A stretch of 64,000 nucleotides of DNA, from positions 868,001 through 932,000 of the forward strand of contig NZ_JBBMQQ010000001.1 in NCBI RefSeq assembly GCF_038900095.1, in the 5' to 3' direction. Shown here one piece after another: positions 28,859 to 36,549 of the stretch (within the stretch, counting starts at the first letter, position 1; every line of letters starts with the position of its first letter). The notes below the pieces were generated by a model that was not told the origin of the DNA, searched no databases, and was given only the letters and a program-made list of their open reading frames with translations. The DNA is from Hoeflea sp038900095. Lineage in GTDB: Bacteria; Pseudomonadota; Alphaproteobacteria; Rhizobiales; Rhizobiaceae. The position numbers and the translations under genes were made by a program.

Positions 28859-29040
28859 TGCAAGTCTCCATTCGGCTGTTCCCTGCGCACATGGCGAATG
28901 CCTGACAGGCGGGAAAGATCGAGCATAAGTTGAATCGGCGCAGGCAGGCAATGCCCGTCCCGTGATCGTTCAACGCGCTCGTGACGGCCTTGTTCCAGCT
29001 GTCGAAAACGCAGGAGATCAGAGATCACCTGATCTGTCAT
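28855..29040 (-). CDS. Possible small ORF (61 aa) overlapping the GreA-like gene
   Basis: A 61-residue frame, MTDQVISDLLRFRQLEQGRH at the start and HVRREQPNGDLQ at the end. Its TGA stop overlaps the GTG start of the GreA-like gene by four bases (GTGA), and its start lies 22 bases after the DUF4864 stop, the spacing expected of a real middle gene of a three-gene leftward operon. Codon use is normal. Against it, no Shine-Dalgarno sequence precedes the ATG and I recognise no family. It could be a translated leader that couples GreA-like synthesis. Confidence 0.38.
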   Translation of the reverse strand: MTDQVISDLLRFRQLEQGRHERVERSRDGHCLPAPIQLMLDLSRLSGIRHVRREQPNGDLQ

Positions 29041-29062
29041 TCACAGGTAGATGACCCGGAGG

Positions 29063-29497
29063 TCAGGTCTGGGGTGGCGCAGCCTTGATCATCTGGACGC
29101 CATTGATCTTGAGGCTGCCGTCGGGCTGGCGTTCAAGCGAATAGAGCGCCGTCCAGTCCTGACCGTCCGGTCCGGCAATCAGAACTTCCTGAACGATACC
29201 TGCGCCACCGGCTGCCGTACTGGAGCGTCCGAACGCGAAATTGCCGGGGCGGTAAACCGGCTGGTAGCCACGTTTGACCATGTCGAAAAAGCGGCTTTCA
29301 TCCGGATAGATTTTCCGGATCGAGGGCGAGGCAAAGGAATAGGCTGCCGTCATGTCATCGGCGAGAAACGCGTTGATCTGGCTTTCGATGACAGAGCGGG
29401 CGTCTGCCGCCTCATCGGCGTGCGCCGGCGTCAACGCCAGCAACAGGGCCCCGAGTGTCGTTGCCAACAATGCATTCAGGCGGTTGGGATTTGTCAT
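29063..29497 (-). CDS. DUF4864 domain-containing exported protein
   Basis: A 144-residue exported protein. The signal peptide is NRLNALLATTLGALLLALTP with cleavage after AHA. The mature domain is of the SnoaL/NTF2-like kind assigned to DUF4864: ADARSVIESQINAFLADDMT, AYSFASPSIRKIYPDESRFF, DMVKRGYQPVYRPG and a final WTALYSLERQPDGSLKINGV. The function of the family is not known; a periplasmic binding role is plausible. It is the first gene of a leftward set ending with the GreA-like factor. Confidence 0.8.
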   Translation of the reverse strand: MTNPNRLNALLATTLGALLLALTPAHADEAADARSVIESQINAFLADDMTAAYSFASPSIRKIYPDESRFFDMVKRGYQPVYRPGNFAFGRSSTAAGGAGIVQEVLIAGPDGQDWTALYSLERQPDGSLKINGVQMIKAAPPQT

Positions 29498-29667
29498 GGC
29501 GAGCCTCCGTCCGCCTCTAGATAGGGCGGTACAGGCAAATGGAAAGTCGCGACGGGCCGGCGTTGATGCGCAAGTTCATCCAGCACGTTAAGTGAAGCAA
29601 CAATATGCAATCATTGCATTAGCATAGCGGTGTAAGCTAATGTTGCGTCGCAAGATTGATATCTGTC

Positions 29668-30705
29668 CTAAGGGACAATCATGATCTTGCCGTCACCGAT
29701 TTTCAGCGCCTCTGGCAACTCCCGCATCGCTTCGGACAGCTTGACCGTTGCCACCACTTCGGTGCTCCAGGCACCGGAGATGAAACGGTTCTGGACGGCA
29801 CGCAGGGTTTTCAGTTTCTCGATAATCGAGGCCTTGCGGAACCAGTTCATCAGCCAGTAGCCCTCGATCTTCTTGTTCATGAAAATCAGCTGGCCGGGTT
29901 CCTTGAGAGCCGGCGCTTCGGTGTCAAGCTTGCCGTAGACGACCCAGCGGGCGCGCGCTGGCATGGCGGTGAAGATGTCGGCAGACAGCTGGTTGGCCAC
30001 CGCATCAAGCAGCACGCGCGGCTTCTCCGATTTCAGCAGCGCAGCGAGCCTCGAGGTGAACTCCGGGTCGGACTGGACCAGCACGTGTTTGGCGCCGAGT
30101 TCCCGCAGATGGGCTGCCTGGCTTTCCTTGCGGATGACGGCGATCATCGCATAGCCGTTGTCACGCGCCAGACCGGCTATCAGTTTGCCGAGTTGCGAGA
30201 AGGCGGCGGTAAAGACGAAGCTCTTCGAGCCGGATGCCTTGACGATGTCGAACATGGTCCAGGCCGTGACCGGGTTGACCACATGGCCCGCCGCATCCTC
30301 GTCGCGCATTGCCGGTTTGACCACCACGCACATGGCGGCTTCGACTACTATGTAGTCGGCCCAGGCGCCCGACCCGTTGACGCCGCCGACGAAAGCCACG
30401 CGCTTGCCCTTGAGGTAGCTTGCATAAAAACCCTTGCCTTCGACCACGTCACCAACGCCCTCGAAGCCGGCGGCTGCACCCTTGATACGCGGCTGGCCGT
30501 ATTCACCCTTGATGAAATAGAGATCGGACGGGTTGACCGAGGCCATGCGCACCTTGATCAGCACCTGGCCTGGTCCGGGTTTCGGGACCGGCAGGGAGCC
30601 ATATTCGAGATAGGGCTCAAGCGTCTCGATTGCGGCCCCGGTGCGGGTGTTGCCGAATCCGTCTCCCTTGAGGATCAGGGCGTTCATGCTCGATGGCAAA
30701 GTCAT
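29668..30705 (-). CDS. Medium-chain dehydrogenase/reductase, quinone-oxidoreductase-like
   Basis: A 345-residue MDR-superfamily protein without the catalytic or structural zinc cysteines. The GroES-like N-terminal domain includes VLIKVRMASVNPSDLYFIKG and the GFEGVGDVVE turn; the nucleotide domain has AAFSQLGKLIAGLARDNGYA in place of the classical GxGxxG, followed by IAVIRKESQAAHLRELGAKH. The end carries EALKIGDGKIMIVP. It starts after AAGGACATGAA. It ends a leftward string with a second MDR protein and the ACAD11-like dehydrogenase, so it is probably an enoyl- or quinone-reductase in the same acyl-CoA pathway. Confidence 0.82.
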   Translation of the reverse strand: MTLPSSMNALILKGDGFGNTRTGAAIETLEPYLEYGSLPVPKPGPGQVLIKVRMASVNPSDLYFIKGEYGQPRIKGAAAGFEGVGDVVEGKGFYASYLKGKRVAFVGGVNGSGAWADYIVVEAAMCVVVKPAMRDEDAAGHVVNPVTAWTMFDIVKASGSKSFVFTAAFSQLGKLIAGLARDNGYAMIAVIRKESQAAHLRELGAKHVLVQSDPEFTSRLAALLKSEKPRVLLDAVANQLSADIFTAMPARARWVVYGKLDTEAPALKEPGQLIFMNKKIEGYWLMNWFRKASIIEKLKTLRAVQNRFISGAWSTEVVATVKLSEAMRELPEALKIGDGKIMIVP

Positions 30706-30714
30706 TTCATGTCC

Positions 30715-31680
30715 TTACGGGGTGAGGATGGTCTTGCCGATGGCGCCTCGGTCGAGAATGCGCTGCAAGGCGATTGCCGCATCGGCCAGCGGGCGTTGTT
30801 CATCGATCCGTGTCTTGATGCGGCCTTCTGAATGCCAGGCGAACAATTCTCGATTGTTGGCGGCATAGACTTCCGGTTCCTTGGCGACGAATGCGCCCCA
30901 GAACACGCCTACCAGCGAATACTCCTTCAACAGCACCAGGTTGACCGGCAGCTTGGGGATTTCACCGGAGGCAAAGCCGATGACCAGCAAACGCCCGTTG
31001 CGGGCCATGGCGCGGGCAGCGACATCAAAGGCCGCGCCGCCGACCGGATCAAAGGCGACATCGACGCCGCCCGGCGCATGCTGCTTCAGCGCTTCGCGCA
31101 AGCCGTCATAGGGCAGGGCGATATCCGCACCGGCCTCAAGGCAGGCCTGCTGCTTTTCCTCGCTGGATGCCACCGCGATGACGCGCGCGCCCATGGCCTT
31201 GCCGATCGATATGGCGGCAAGCCCGGTGGAGCCGGCAGCACCCAGCACCAGCAGGGTCTCGCCCGGCTGCAGTGCAGCGCGTTGCTTGAGCGCGTGATGA
31301 GAAGTGCCCCAGGCACACATCAGCGCGCAGGCACCGGCAAAATCCATGCTGTCGGGGATCGGGAACGCCCGGTTGGAAGGCGCCAGCACCTTTTCGGCAT
31401 AGCCGCCATTGGTCAGCATGACCACAGCGCGGTCGCCGGGCTTGAGGTGGCTGACGTTTGCGCCAACCGCCTCGACAATGCCGCCGGCCTCCATGCCCGG
31501 CACAAACGGTGTCTCGGGCTTCATCTGGTAAAGCCCCTGGACCAGCAAGCCGTCGGGGTAATTCAGGCCAATGGCTTCGGAGCGAAGCACAATCTCATCG
31601 GCGCCGGGGACCGGATCCGGCAGGTCGCGAAACTCGAGGTTGGAGATCGGGCCATATTCGGGACAGACAATCGCCTTCAT
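30715..31680 (-). CDS. NADPH:quinone oxidoreductase family protein
   Basis: A 321-residue zinc-independent MDR protein: LRSEAIGLNYPDGLLVQGLY, FVPGMEAGGIVEAVGANVSH in the N-terminal domain, and the nucleotide site LVLGAAGSTGLAAISIGKAM with A-x-x-x-G-x-x-G pattern, then the NADP-type VIAVASSEEKQ. It starts seven bases after the ACAD11-like stop (ribosome site AAGGTGTGATCGG) and ends nine bases before the next MDR gene; the three are one transcript. Likely to reduce an alpha,beta-unsaturated carbonyl intermediate; substrate unproven. Confidence 0.87.
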   Translation of the reverse strand: MKAIVCPEYGPISNLEFRDLPDPVPGADEIVLRSEAIGLNYPDGLLVQGLYQMKPETPFVPGMEAGGIVEAVGANVSHLKPGDRAVVMLTNGGYAEKVLAPSNRAFPIPDSMDFAGACALMCAWGTSHHALKQRAALQPGETLLVLGAAGSTGLAAISIGKAMGARVIAVASSEEKQQACLEAGADIALPYDGLREALKQHAPGGVDVAFDPVGGAAFDVAARAMARNGRLLVIGFASGEIPKLPVNLVLLKEYSLVGVFWGAFVAKEPEVYAANNRELFAWHSEGRIKTRIDEQRPLADAAIALQRILDRGAIGKTILTP

Positions 31681-31686
31681 GACCGA

Positions 31687-32931
31687 TCACACCTTTTCCT
31701 GCGTGTAGCGCTTGAGCTCGGTGCGTGCGACCTGGCGGCGATGCACGGCATCGGGACCATCGGCGAGCCGGAGGGTGCGCAGATGCGTCCAGCTGCGGGC
31801 CAGCGGCGTGTCCTGGGAGATGCCCTGAGCGCCAAACATCTGGACCGCTTCGTCGGTGACCTTGAGCGCCACCCGGGGTGCGACCACCTTGATCTGGCTG
31901 ATCCACGGTGCGGCGGCAACGGCGTTGCCCTGATCCATCATCCACGCGGCCTTGAGGCACAGCAGCCGCGCCTGTTCGATTTCCATGCGGCATTCGGCGA
32001 TGATGTCGTAATTGGCGCCGAGCTGGGCGAGCTTCTTGCCAAATGCCTCGCGTTCGAGCGAGCGCTTGCACATCAGCTCAAGCGCCATTTCAGCCTGGCC
32101 GATGGCGCGCATGCAGTGGTGAATGCGGCCCGGTCCGAGCCGGCCTTGCGCGATCTCGAAGCCCTTGCCCTCGCCAACCAGCAGGTTGCTTGCAGGGACC
32201 CGGACGTCGGTGAACCTGAGATGGAAATGGCCATGCGGCGCGTCGTCCTGGCCGTAGACCTGCATCGGCCGCAGCTTTTCGATTCCGGCCGTGCCGGCAG
32301 GGACCAGGATCATCGAGTGGCGGGCATGCTTCGGCGTGTCTTCGTCACCGGTGCGGACCATGACGATGTAGATCTTGCAGCGCGGATCGCCGACGCCAGA
32401 AGCCCACCATTTCTCGCCATTGAGCACATATTCATCGCCATCACGGACGCAGGACATCGACACGTTGGTGGCGTCGGACGACGCCACATTCGGTTCGGTC
32501 ATCAGGTAGGCGGAGCGGATTTCGCCGTTGAGCAGCGGTTCGAGCCACTGCTTCTTGTGCTCGGGCGTGGAATAGCGGTCGAACACTTCCATGTTTCCGG
32601 TGTCGGGCGCCGAGCAGTTGAAGGTTTCTGCACCGAGATGCGCCTTGCCCATTTCCTCGGCGAGATAGGCGTATTCGACGGTCGTCAGTCCGCGGTCGGA
32701 CTGGGTGCGCCAGAGGTTCCAGAGGCCGCGCTGCTTGGCCTTGGCCTTGAGACTTTCAAGGATTTCGGTCTGGCGGGGCGTGTAGCTCCAACGGTCTCCC
32801 TTGGAACCGACTTCAGCGAGGAATTCCTCGTCCAGCGGCATTATCTCGTTGCGGACCATGTCACGCACCGCCTCGAGAATGGGTTGCAGATGCTTGGTAA
32901 CGCCAAGATCCATCGGCTTTGCTTCGGTCAT
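31687..32931 (-). CDS. Acyl-CoA dehydrogenase, ACAD11-like
   Basis: A 414-residue FAD acyl-CoA dehydrogenase that strongly resembles the dehydrogenase half of animal ACAD11: KQRGLWNLW, FNCSAPDTGNMEVFDRY, QWLEPLLNGEIRSAYLMTEP, NVASSDATNVSM, GRLGPGRIHHCMRAIGQAEM and the C-terminal LADGPDAVHRRQVARTEL. Animal ACAD11 carries an N-terminal APH-type kinase on the same chain; here that kinase is encoded separately, divergently, at 34641. Such pairs act on 4-hydroxyacyl-CoAs through a phosphorylated intermediate. GGAGGAGGATATCC precedes the ATG. It lies 24 bases after the TetR gene on the same strand. Confidence 0.9.
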   Translation of the reverse strand: MTEAKPMDLGVTKHLQPILEAVRDMVRNEIMPLDEEFLAEVGSKGDRWSYTPRQTEILESLKAKAKQRGLWNLWRTQSDRGLTTVEYAYLAEEMGKAHLGAETFNCSAPDTGNMEVFDRYSTPEHKKQWLEPLLNGEIRSAYLMTEPNVASSDATNVSMSCVRDGDEYVLNGEKWWASGVGDPRCKIYIVMVRTGDEDTPKHARHSMILVPAGTAGIEKLRPMQVYGQDDAPHGHFHLRFTDVRVPASNLLVGEGKGFEIAQGRLGPGRIHHCMRAIGQAEMALELMCKRSLEREAFGKKLAQLGANYDIIAECRMEIEQARLLCLKAAWMMDQGNAVAAAPWISQIKVVAPRVALKVTDEAVQMFGAQGISQDTPLARSWTHLRTLRLADGPDAVHRRQVARTELKRYTQEKV

Positions 32932-32955
32932 GGATATCCTCCTCCAGATGTTCGT

Positions 32956-33615
32956 TCAGGGCATCTTGCCCGTGTAGCCCAGAAGCCGGATCGCGTAGAG
33001 AACGCACTCGTCCGCAATGGCTTCAATCTCTTTTTCGTCCTGACCCTTTCGCGGCGTGAACCAGACGATGGGCCCGTTGATGCACATGAAGACCGAGTTG
33101 AGCGCGATCTTGATGTTGTTGTATTCGATCTCGCCATCGGCCATGGCGTCCTCGAGCACCTTTCTGAAGTGCTCGGAATAGGCGTCGCGCAAGCCGGCCA
33201 GCTGGCGGAGTTCCGCGTGTTCGTTGGCGGGCATGGTACCATGCCTGAGCATGTCGACGCCCTGGCCGACGACGTTCTGGAAAGCCTTGGTTCGGATGAC
33301 GCACAGAACATGCGCCTTGAGGACGGCCTTCAACCTGTCGATGGCCGGCATGTCGAGCTCAAGGATCGGCTCCACGGCCTCGAAATTCATCATCATTCCG
33401 GTGCGGTAGACATCCAGGAACAGCTCGGCCTTGGAGGCGTAGTGGTGGTAGATGCGGCCCTTGGTCGACGAGATCCGGGCGGCGACTTCATCCAGGCTGG
33501 TGGCGGAATATCCGCGCGCCTCGAAGCACAGGGCCGCGCCTTCCATGATCTCCATGCGGGAAAGGTCGGTGTCGCTCTGACGACGGTATTTGGTCGATCG
33601 CGCCGCGGTCGCCAT
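32956..33615 (-). CDS. TetR family transcriptional regulator
   Basis: A 219-residue repressor-type protein. The N-terminal helix-turn-helix is DLSRMEIMEGAALCFEARGY, SATSLDEVAARISSTKGRIY and HHYASKAELFLDVYR. The C-terminal part is an all-helical ligand domain (AIDRLKAVLKAHVLCVIRTK and on), suited to an acyl-CoA or aliphatic ligand. It heads the leftward unit that includes the ACAD11-like enzyme and faces the rightward SDR-kinase-SDR unit. The perfect palindrome at 33706-33725 in the gap is its likely operator. Confidence 0.9.
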   Translation of the reverse strand: MATAARSTKYRRQSDTDLSRMEIMEGAALCFEARGYSATSLDEVAARISSTKGRIYHHYASKAELFLDVYRTGMMMNFEAVEPILELDMPAIDRLKAVLKAHVLCVIRTKAFQNVVGQGVDMLRHGTMPANEHAELRQLAGLRDAYSEHFRKVLEDAMADGEIEYNNIKIALNSVFMCINGPIVWFTPRKGQDEKEIEAIADECVLYAIRLLGYTGKMP

Positions 33616-33705
33616 TGTTTGGCCTGCCTCTGTCCTGTTTCACGGCATTCGCGCCGGTTGATGCGAAGAATATTTTCAAAGCGTCTTGCAGTCGCCAAGG
33701 ACTTG

Positions 33706-33725
33706 AACATACTATCGAGTATGTT
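33706..33725. promoter_or_regulatory. Palindromic operator, probably for the adjacent TetR protein
   Basis: AACATACTATCGAGTATGTT: eight-base arms that match perfectly around ATCG. It sits between the TetR start (33615) and the SDR start (33806). A possible promoter for the SDR unit (TTGTCA at 33724-33729, 16 bases, TATTGT at 33746-33751) overlaps its right edge, as expected for repression. Confidence 0.72.
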
Positions 33726-33805
33726 GTCAATCGACGAGACAACGCTATTGTTATTGAGCGATGAACAGGCGGAAATGCCGTCAATCGCGGGGGGAGGGAA
33801 ATACA

Positions 33806-34639
33806 ATGAGTGAAGCGAGCGACAGCTATCTGGGCAGTCTTTTCGGGGTGAAGGGCAAAACGGCTCTGGTCACCGGTGGCGCGACCGGCATCGGCCGGAT
33901 GATCGCGACGGGGCTGGTGCAGGCCGGTGCGCGTGTGATGATTGCTTCTCGCAAGGGACTGGACTGCATCCATGTCGCCGACGAAATCAATGCCATGGGA
34001 GCGGAGGGTTCAGCCGAGGGGTTTACCGGTGACGTGGGGACTGCAGAGGGTGTGGCGGCACTGGTCGATGCGGTTCAGGCGCGGACTGACCGTCTCAACA
34101 TCTTGGTCAACAATGCCGGTGTCTCCTGGGGTGCGCCGTATGCGGAATTTCCCCATGCCGCCTGGGCCAAGGTGATGTCGGTCAATGTTGCAGGCCTGTT
34201 CACGCTTACCCGTGACCTGACGCCGCTGCTGCATGCCAGCGCAAGTGATGCTGATCCGGCGCGGGTGATCAATCTTGGTTCGGTGATGGGCACGCAGCCC
34301 GCAGCCGACGGCGCCTATTCCTACTCGGCATCGAAAGCCGCGGTGCATCACCTGACCAAAATCCTGGCCGAGGAACTCGCTGGCCAGCGCATTACCGTCA
34401 ATGCCTTCGCGCCGGGGCCGTTTCAAAGCCGCATGACCGCGTTTGCCACCGCGAAGGAAGAGCAGGTGGAACGGGTTGGTGCGGGCGTTCCGCTTGGCCG
34501 CATCGGCGGACCCGATGACGTCGCCGGCGCCACGATCTATCTTTGCAGCCGGGCAGGGGCCTACATTACCGGGGCGATCCTGCCGATCGATGGCGGCCTT
34601 TCGGTGCAACACGACATACGTCTTTTCAAGGATGCATGA
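33806..34639 (+). CDS. SDR family oxidoreductase
   Basis: A 277-residue classical SDR: TGGATGIGRMIA cofactor loop, VNNAGVSWG, the active-site YSYSASKAAVHHLTKI, NAFAPGPFQSRM and the terminal GAILPIDGGLSV. VMIASRK after the second strand suggests NADP. The ATG at 33806 is directed by a strong GGGGGGAGGGAA; the frame from 33761 is not needed. First gene of a tight three-gene unit with the APH-type kinase and a second SDR, controlled by the TetR palindrome. Probably acts on a hydroxyacyl or keto intermediate of the same substrate. Confidence 0.88.
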   Translation: MSEASDSYLGSLFGVKGKTALVTGGATGIGRMIATGLVQAGARVMIASRKGLDCIHVADEINAMGAEGSAEGFTGDVGTAEGVAALVDAVQARTDRLNILVNNAGVSWGAPYAEFPHAAWAKVMSVNVAGLFTLTRDLTPLLHASASDADPARVINLGSVMGTQPAADGAYSYSASKAAVHHLTKILAEELAGQRITVNAFAPGPFQSRMTAFATAKEEQVERVGAGVPLGRIGGPDDVAGATIYLCSRAGAYITGAILPIDGGLSVQHDIRLFKDA

Positions 34640-34640
34640 A

Positions 34641-35666
34641 ATGGAAGAGCAACCGTTTGACATGGAAGCGCTTGCCGACGAGTTGCACGAGCTCGTGCCC
34701 GGATTCTCCGGCTTGCATGCGATCGAGAAATTCAACACCGGCCAGTCCAATCCGACCTACCGGGTGGAAGCCGACAGCGGCTCCTATGTGCTGCGCGCCA
34801 AGCCGCCCGGGACCCTTTTGAAATCGGCCCACCAGGTTGACCGCGAGTACCGGGTGATGAAGGCGCTGGCCGAAAACAACGTGCCGGTGCCGAAGGTCTA
34901 TGGCCTGTCAGGCGAGGACAGCGCCATCGGACGGATGTATTTCGTCATGGAACTGGTCGAAGGCCGGATCTTCTGGGACCCGGCGCTGCCGGAAGTCGGC
35001 AGGCAGGAACGGGCGGCGATCTATGACGGAATGAATGATGTTCTGGCGCGGCTTCACAAGGTTGATGTCGAGGCCGCCGGATTGGCCGACTACGGCCGTC
35101 CGGGCAATTATTTCGCGCGGCAGATCCGGCGCTGGAGCGAACAATACATTGCCAGCAAGACCGAGGAACTTCCGGAGATGGACCGGCTGATGGAGTGGCT
35201 CTGGGACAACCTGCCCGACGATGACGGGATTGTCTCGGTGGTGCATGGCGATTACCGGCTCGACAACATGATCTTTTCCGCCCATGGCGGGGAAGTGCTG
35301 GCGTTGATCGACTGGGAACTGTCAACGCTGGGGCATCCGCTGGCGGACCTGTCTTACCAGTGCATGCAGTGGCGGCTGCCACACAAGAGCGGCTTCCGCG
35401 GGCTGGGCGGACTTGACCGCAATGAACTCGGAATTCCCAGCGAAGCCGAGTACGTGGCGCTTTACTCCGAGCGCAGCGGCATTGCGGTCGACAACTGGAC
35501 CTTCTGCCTGTCGTTCTCGTTCTTCCGGTTGGCGGCGATCCTGCAAGGCGTCTACAAGCGCGCGCTTGATGGCAATGCATCCAACCCCGAACGCGCCCGC
35601 GAAATCGGCGCGGCGGTGCCGCAGCTGGCATCGATGGCCAACGATATCATGTCCGGAAAGGCATAA
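34641..35666 (+). CDS. APH-type phosphotransferase, ACAD11/LvaA-like acyl-CoA kinase
   Basis: A 341-residue kinase of the aminoglycoside-phosphotransferase fold. The nucleotide loop region is FNTGQSNPTYRVEA with YVLRAKPPG carrying the lysine-type strand (R/K-K-P-P-G is typical of the ACAD10/11 subgroup), the catalytic loop VVHGDYRLDNMIF and the metal aspartate in LALIDWELSTLGHPLADLSY. It matches the N-terminal kinase of ACAD11 rather than drug-resistance enzymes. The ATG at 34641 has AAGGA eight bases upstream and lies one base after the SDR stop. Inference: phosphorylates a 4-hydroxyacyl-CoA before elimination by the ACAD11-like partner. Confidence 0.86.
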   Translation: MEEQPFDMEALADELHELVPGFSGLHAIEKFNTGQSNPTYRVEADSGSYVLRAKPPGTLLKSAHQVDREYRVMKALAENNVPVPKVYGLSGEDSAIGRMYFVMELVEGRIFWDPALPEVGRQERAAIYDGMNDVLARLHKVDVEAAGLADYGRPGNYFARQIRRWSEQYIASKTEELPEMDRLMEWLWDNLPDDDGIVSVVHGDYRLDNMIFSAHGGEVLALIDWELSTLGHPLADLSYQCMQWRLPHKSGFRGLGGLDRNELGIPSEAEYVALYSERSGIAVDNWTFCLSFSFFRLAAILQGVYKRALDGNASNPERAREIGAAVPQLASMANDIMSGKA

Positions 35667-35669
35667 AAC

Positions 35670-36446
35670 ATGGCGGATTTTGCAGGACGGGTTGTCATAC
35701 TGACCGGTGCGACCGGCGGTTTCGGCCAGGCCGCGGCGCGGTATTTCGCCAAGGCCGGGGCCAGGCTGGTGATCAGCGATCTGGCTTCGGCGCGGCTTGA
35801 CGCCCTGGCGAAAGAGCTGGGGGACCAGACCGTCGCGGTGAGCGGCGACATTTCCGATCCGGAGTTGTCCGAGCAGCTGGTCGAAAAGGCATTGTCGGAG
35901 TTTGGCCGGCTCGACATTGCCATCAACAATGCCGGCATCGTGCATGACATGATGCCGCTTCCCAGAACGCCGGTCGACGAGGCGCGGAAAATCATCGATG
36001 TCGACCTGATGGGCGTGTTCTATGCCATGCGGGCGCAACTGCCGGCGCTGGAAAAACGATTCCGCGAGAGCGGGGAAACCGGGGCGATCGTCAATGTTGC
36101 ATCCGTCGCCGGGGTGGTGGCGGCGCCGATGCTCGCCGTTTATTCGGCGGCGAAACACGGTGTTGTCGGACTGACCAAGTCGGCCGCAATCGAATATGCG
36201 CGCCGCGGCGTGCGGGTCAACGCCTTGTGCCCTTCATTTGCACGAACCCCGATGGCCACCGATTTTCTCGACAAGGCCGGCAAGGATCGTGACGCAGCGG
36301 AAGCGGCGATGGTCCAGGCAATTCCCATGCGGCGGCTGGCGGAAGTCGACGAGGTCATTGCCGGTCTCATCTATCTTGCTGATCCTGCATCAAGTTTCGT
36401 CACCGGCCAGACATTGCAGGTAGACGGTGGATTGTCTGCAGCCTGA
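35670..36446 (+). CDS. SDR family oxidoreductase
   Basis: A 258-residue classical SDR: TGATGGFGQAAARYF cofactor loop, ISDLASARLD (acidic, NAD-type), INNAGIVHD, YSAAKHGVVGLTKSAA as active site, NALCPSFARTPM and the terminal GQTLQVDGGLSA. It starts three bases after the kinase stop. It differs clearly from the SDR two genes earlier, so the operon holds two distinct dehydrogenases, fitting two oxidation steps of one pathway. Confidence 0.88.
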   Translation: MADFAGRVVILTGATGGFGQAAARYFAKAGARLVISDLASARLDALAKELGDQTVAVSGDISDPELSEQLVEKALSEFGRLDIAINNAGIVHDMMPLPRTPVDEARKIIDVDLMGVFYAMRAQLPALEKRFRESGETGAIVNVASVAGVVAAPMLAVYSAAKHGVVGLTKSAAIEYARRGVRVNALCPSFARTPMATDFLDKAGKDRDAAEAAMVQAIPMRRLAEVDEVIAGLIYLADPASSFVTGQTLQVDGGLSAA

Positions 36447-36549
36447 CCGCGCTTTAATTTTTGCACATCGGTTGAGCAATCTGGCTGATTGAACATCAAG
36501 ATCAGTGAGCGCAAGATGCCTTCAACGTAATCATAGCGGAGGCAGGACC

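Noticed and set aside
30832..33813. A 993-codon open frame on the plus strand across the ACAD11-like, MDR and TetR genes
   Set aside because: It is the mirror of well-recognised leftward genes. Its translation is low-complexity, rich in R, H, D and A, and matches no family.
34443..34640. N-terminal extension of the kinase gene by 66 residues
   Set aside because: It would overlap the upstream SDR gene in another frame. The ATG at 34641 has the right ribosome spacing and starts the conserved domain.
34641..35666. Aminoglycoside-resistance phosphotransferase
   Set aside because: Although of the APH fold, its motifs and its neighbours match the acyl-CoA kinase half of ACAD11, so antibiotic resistance is not supported.
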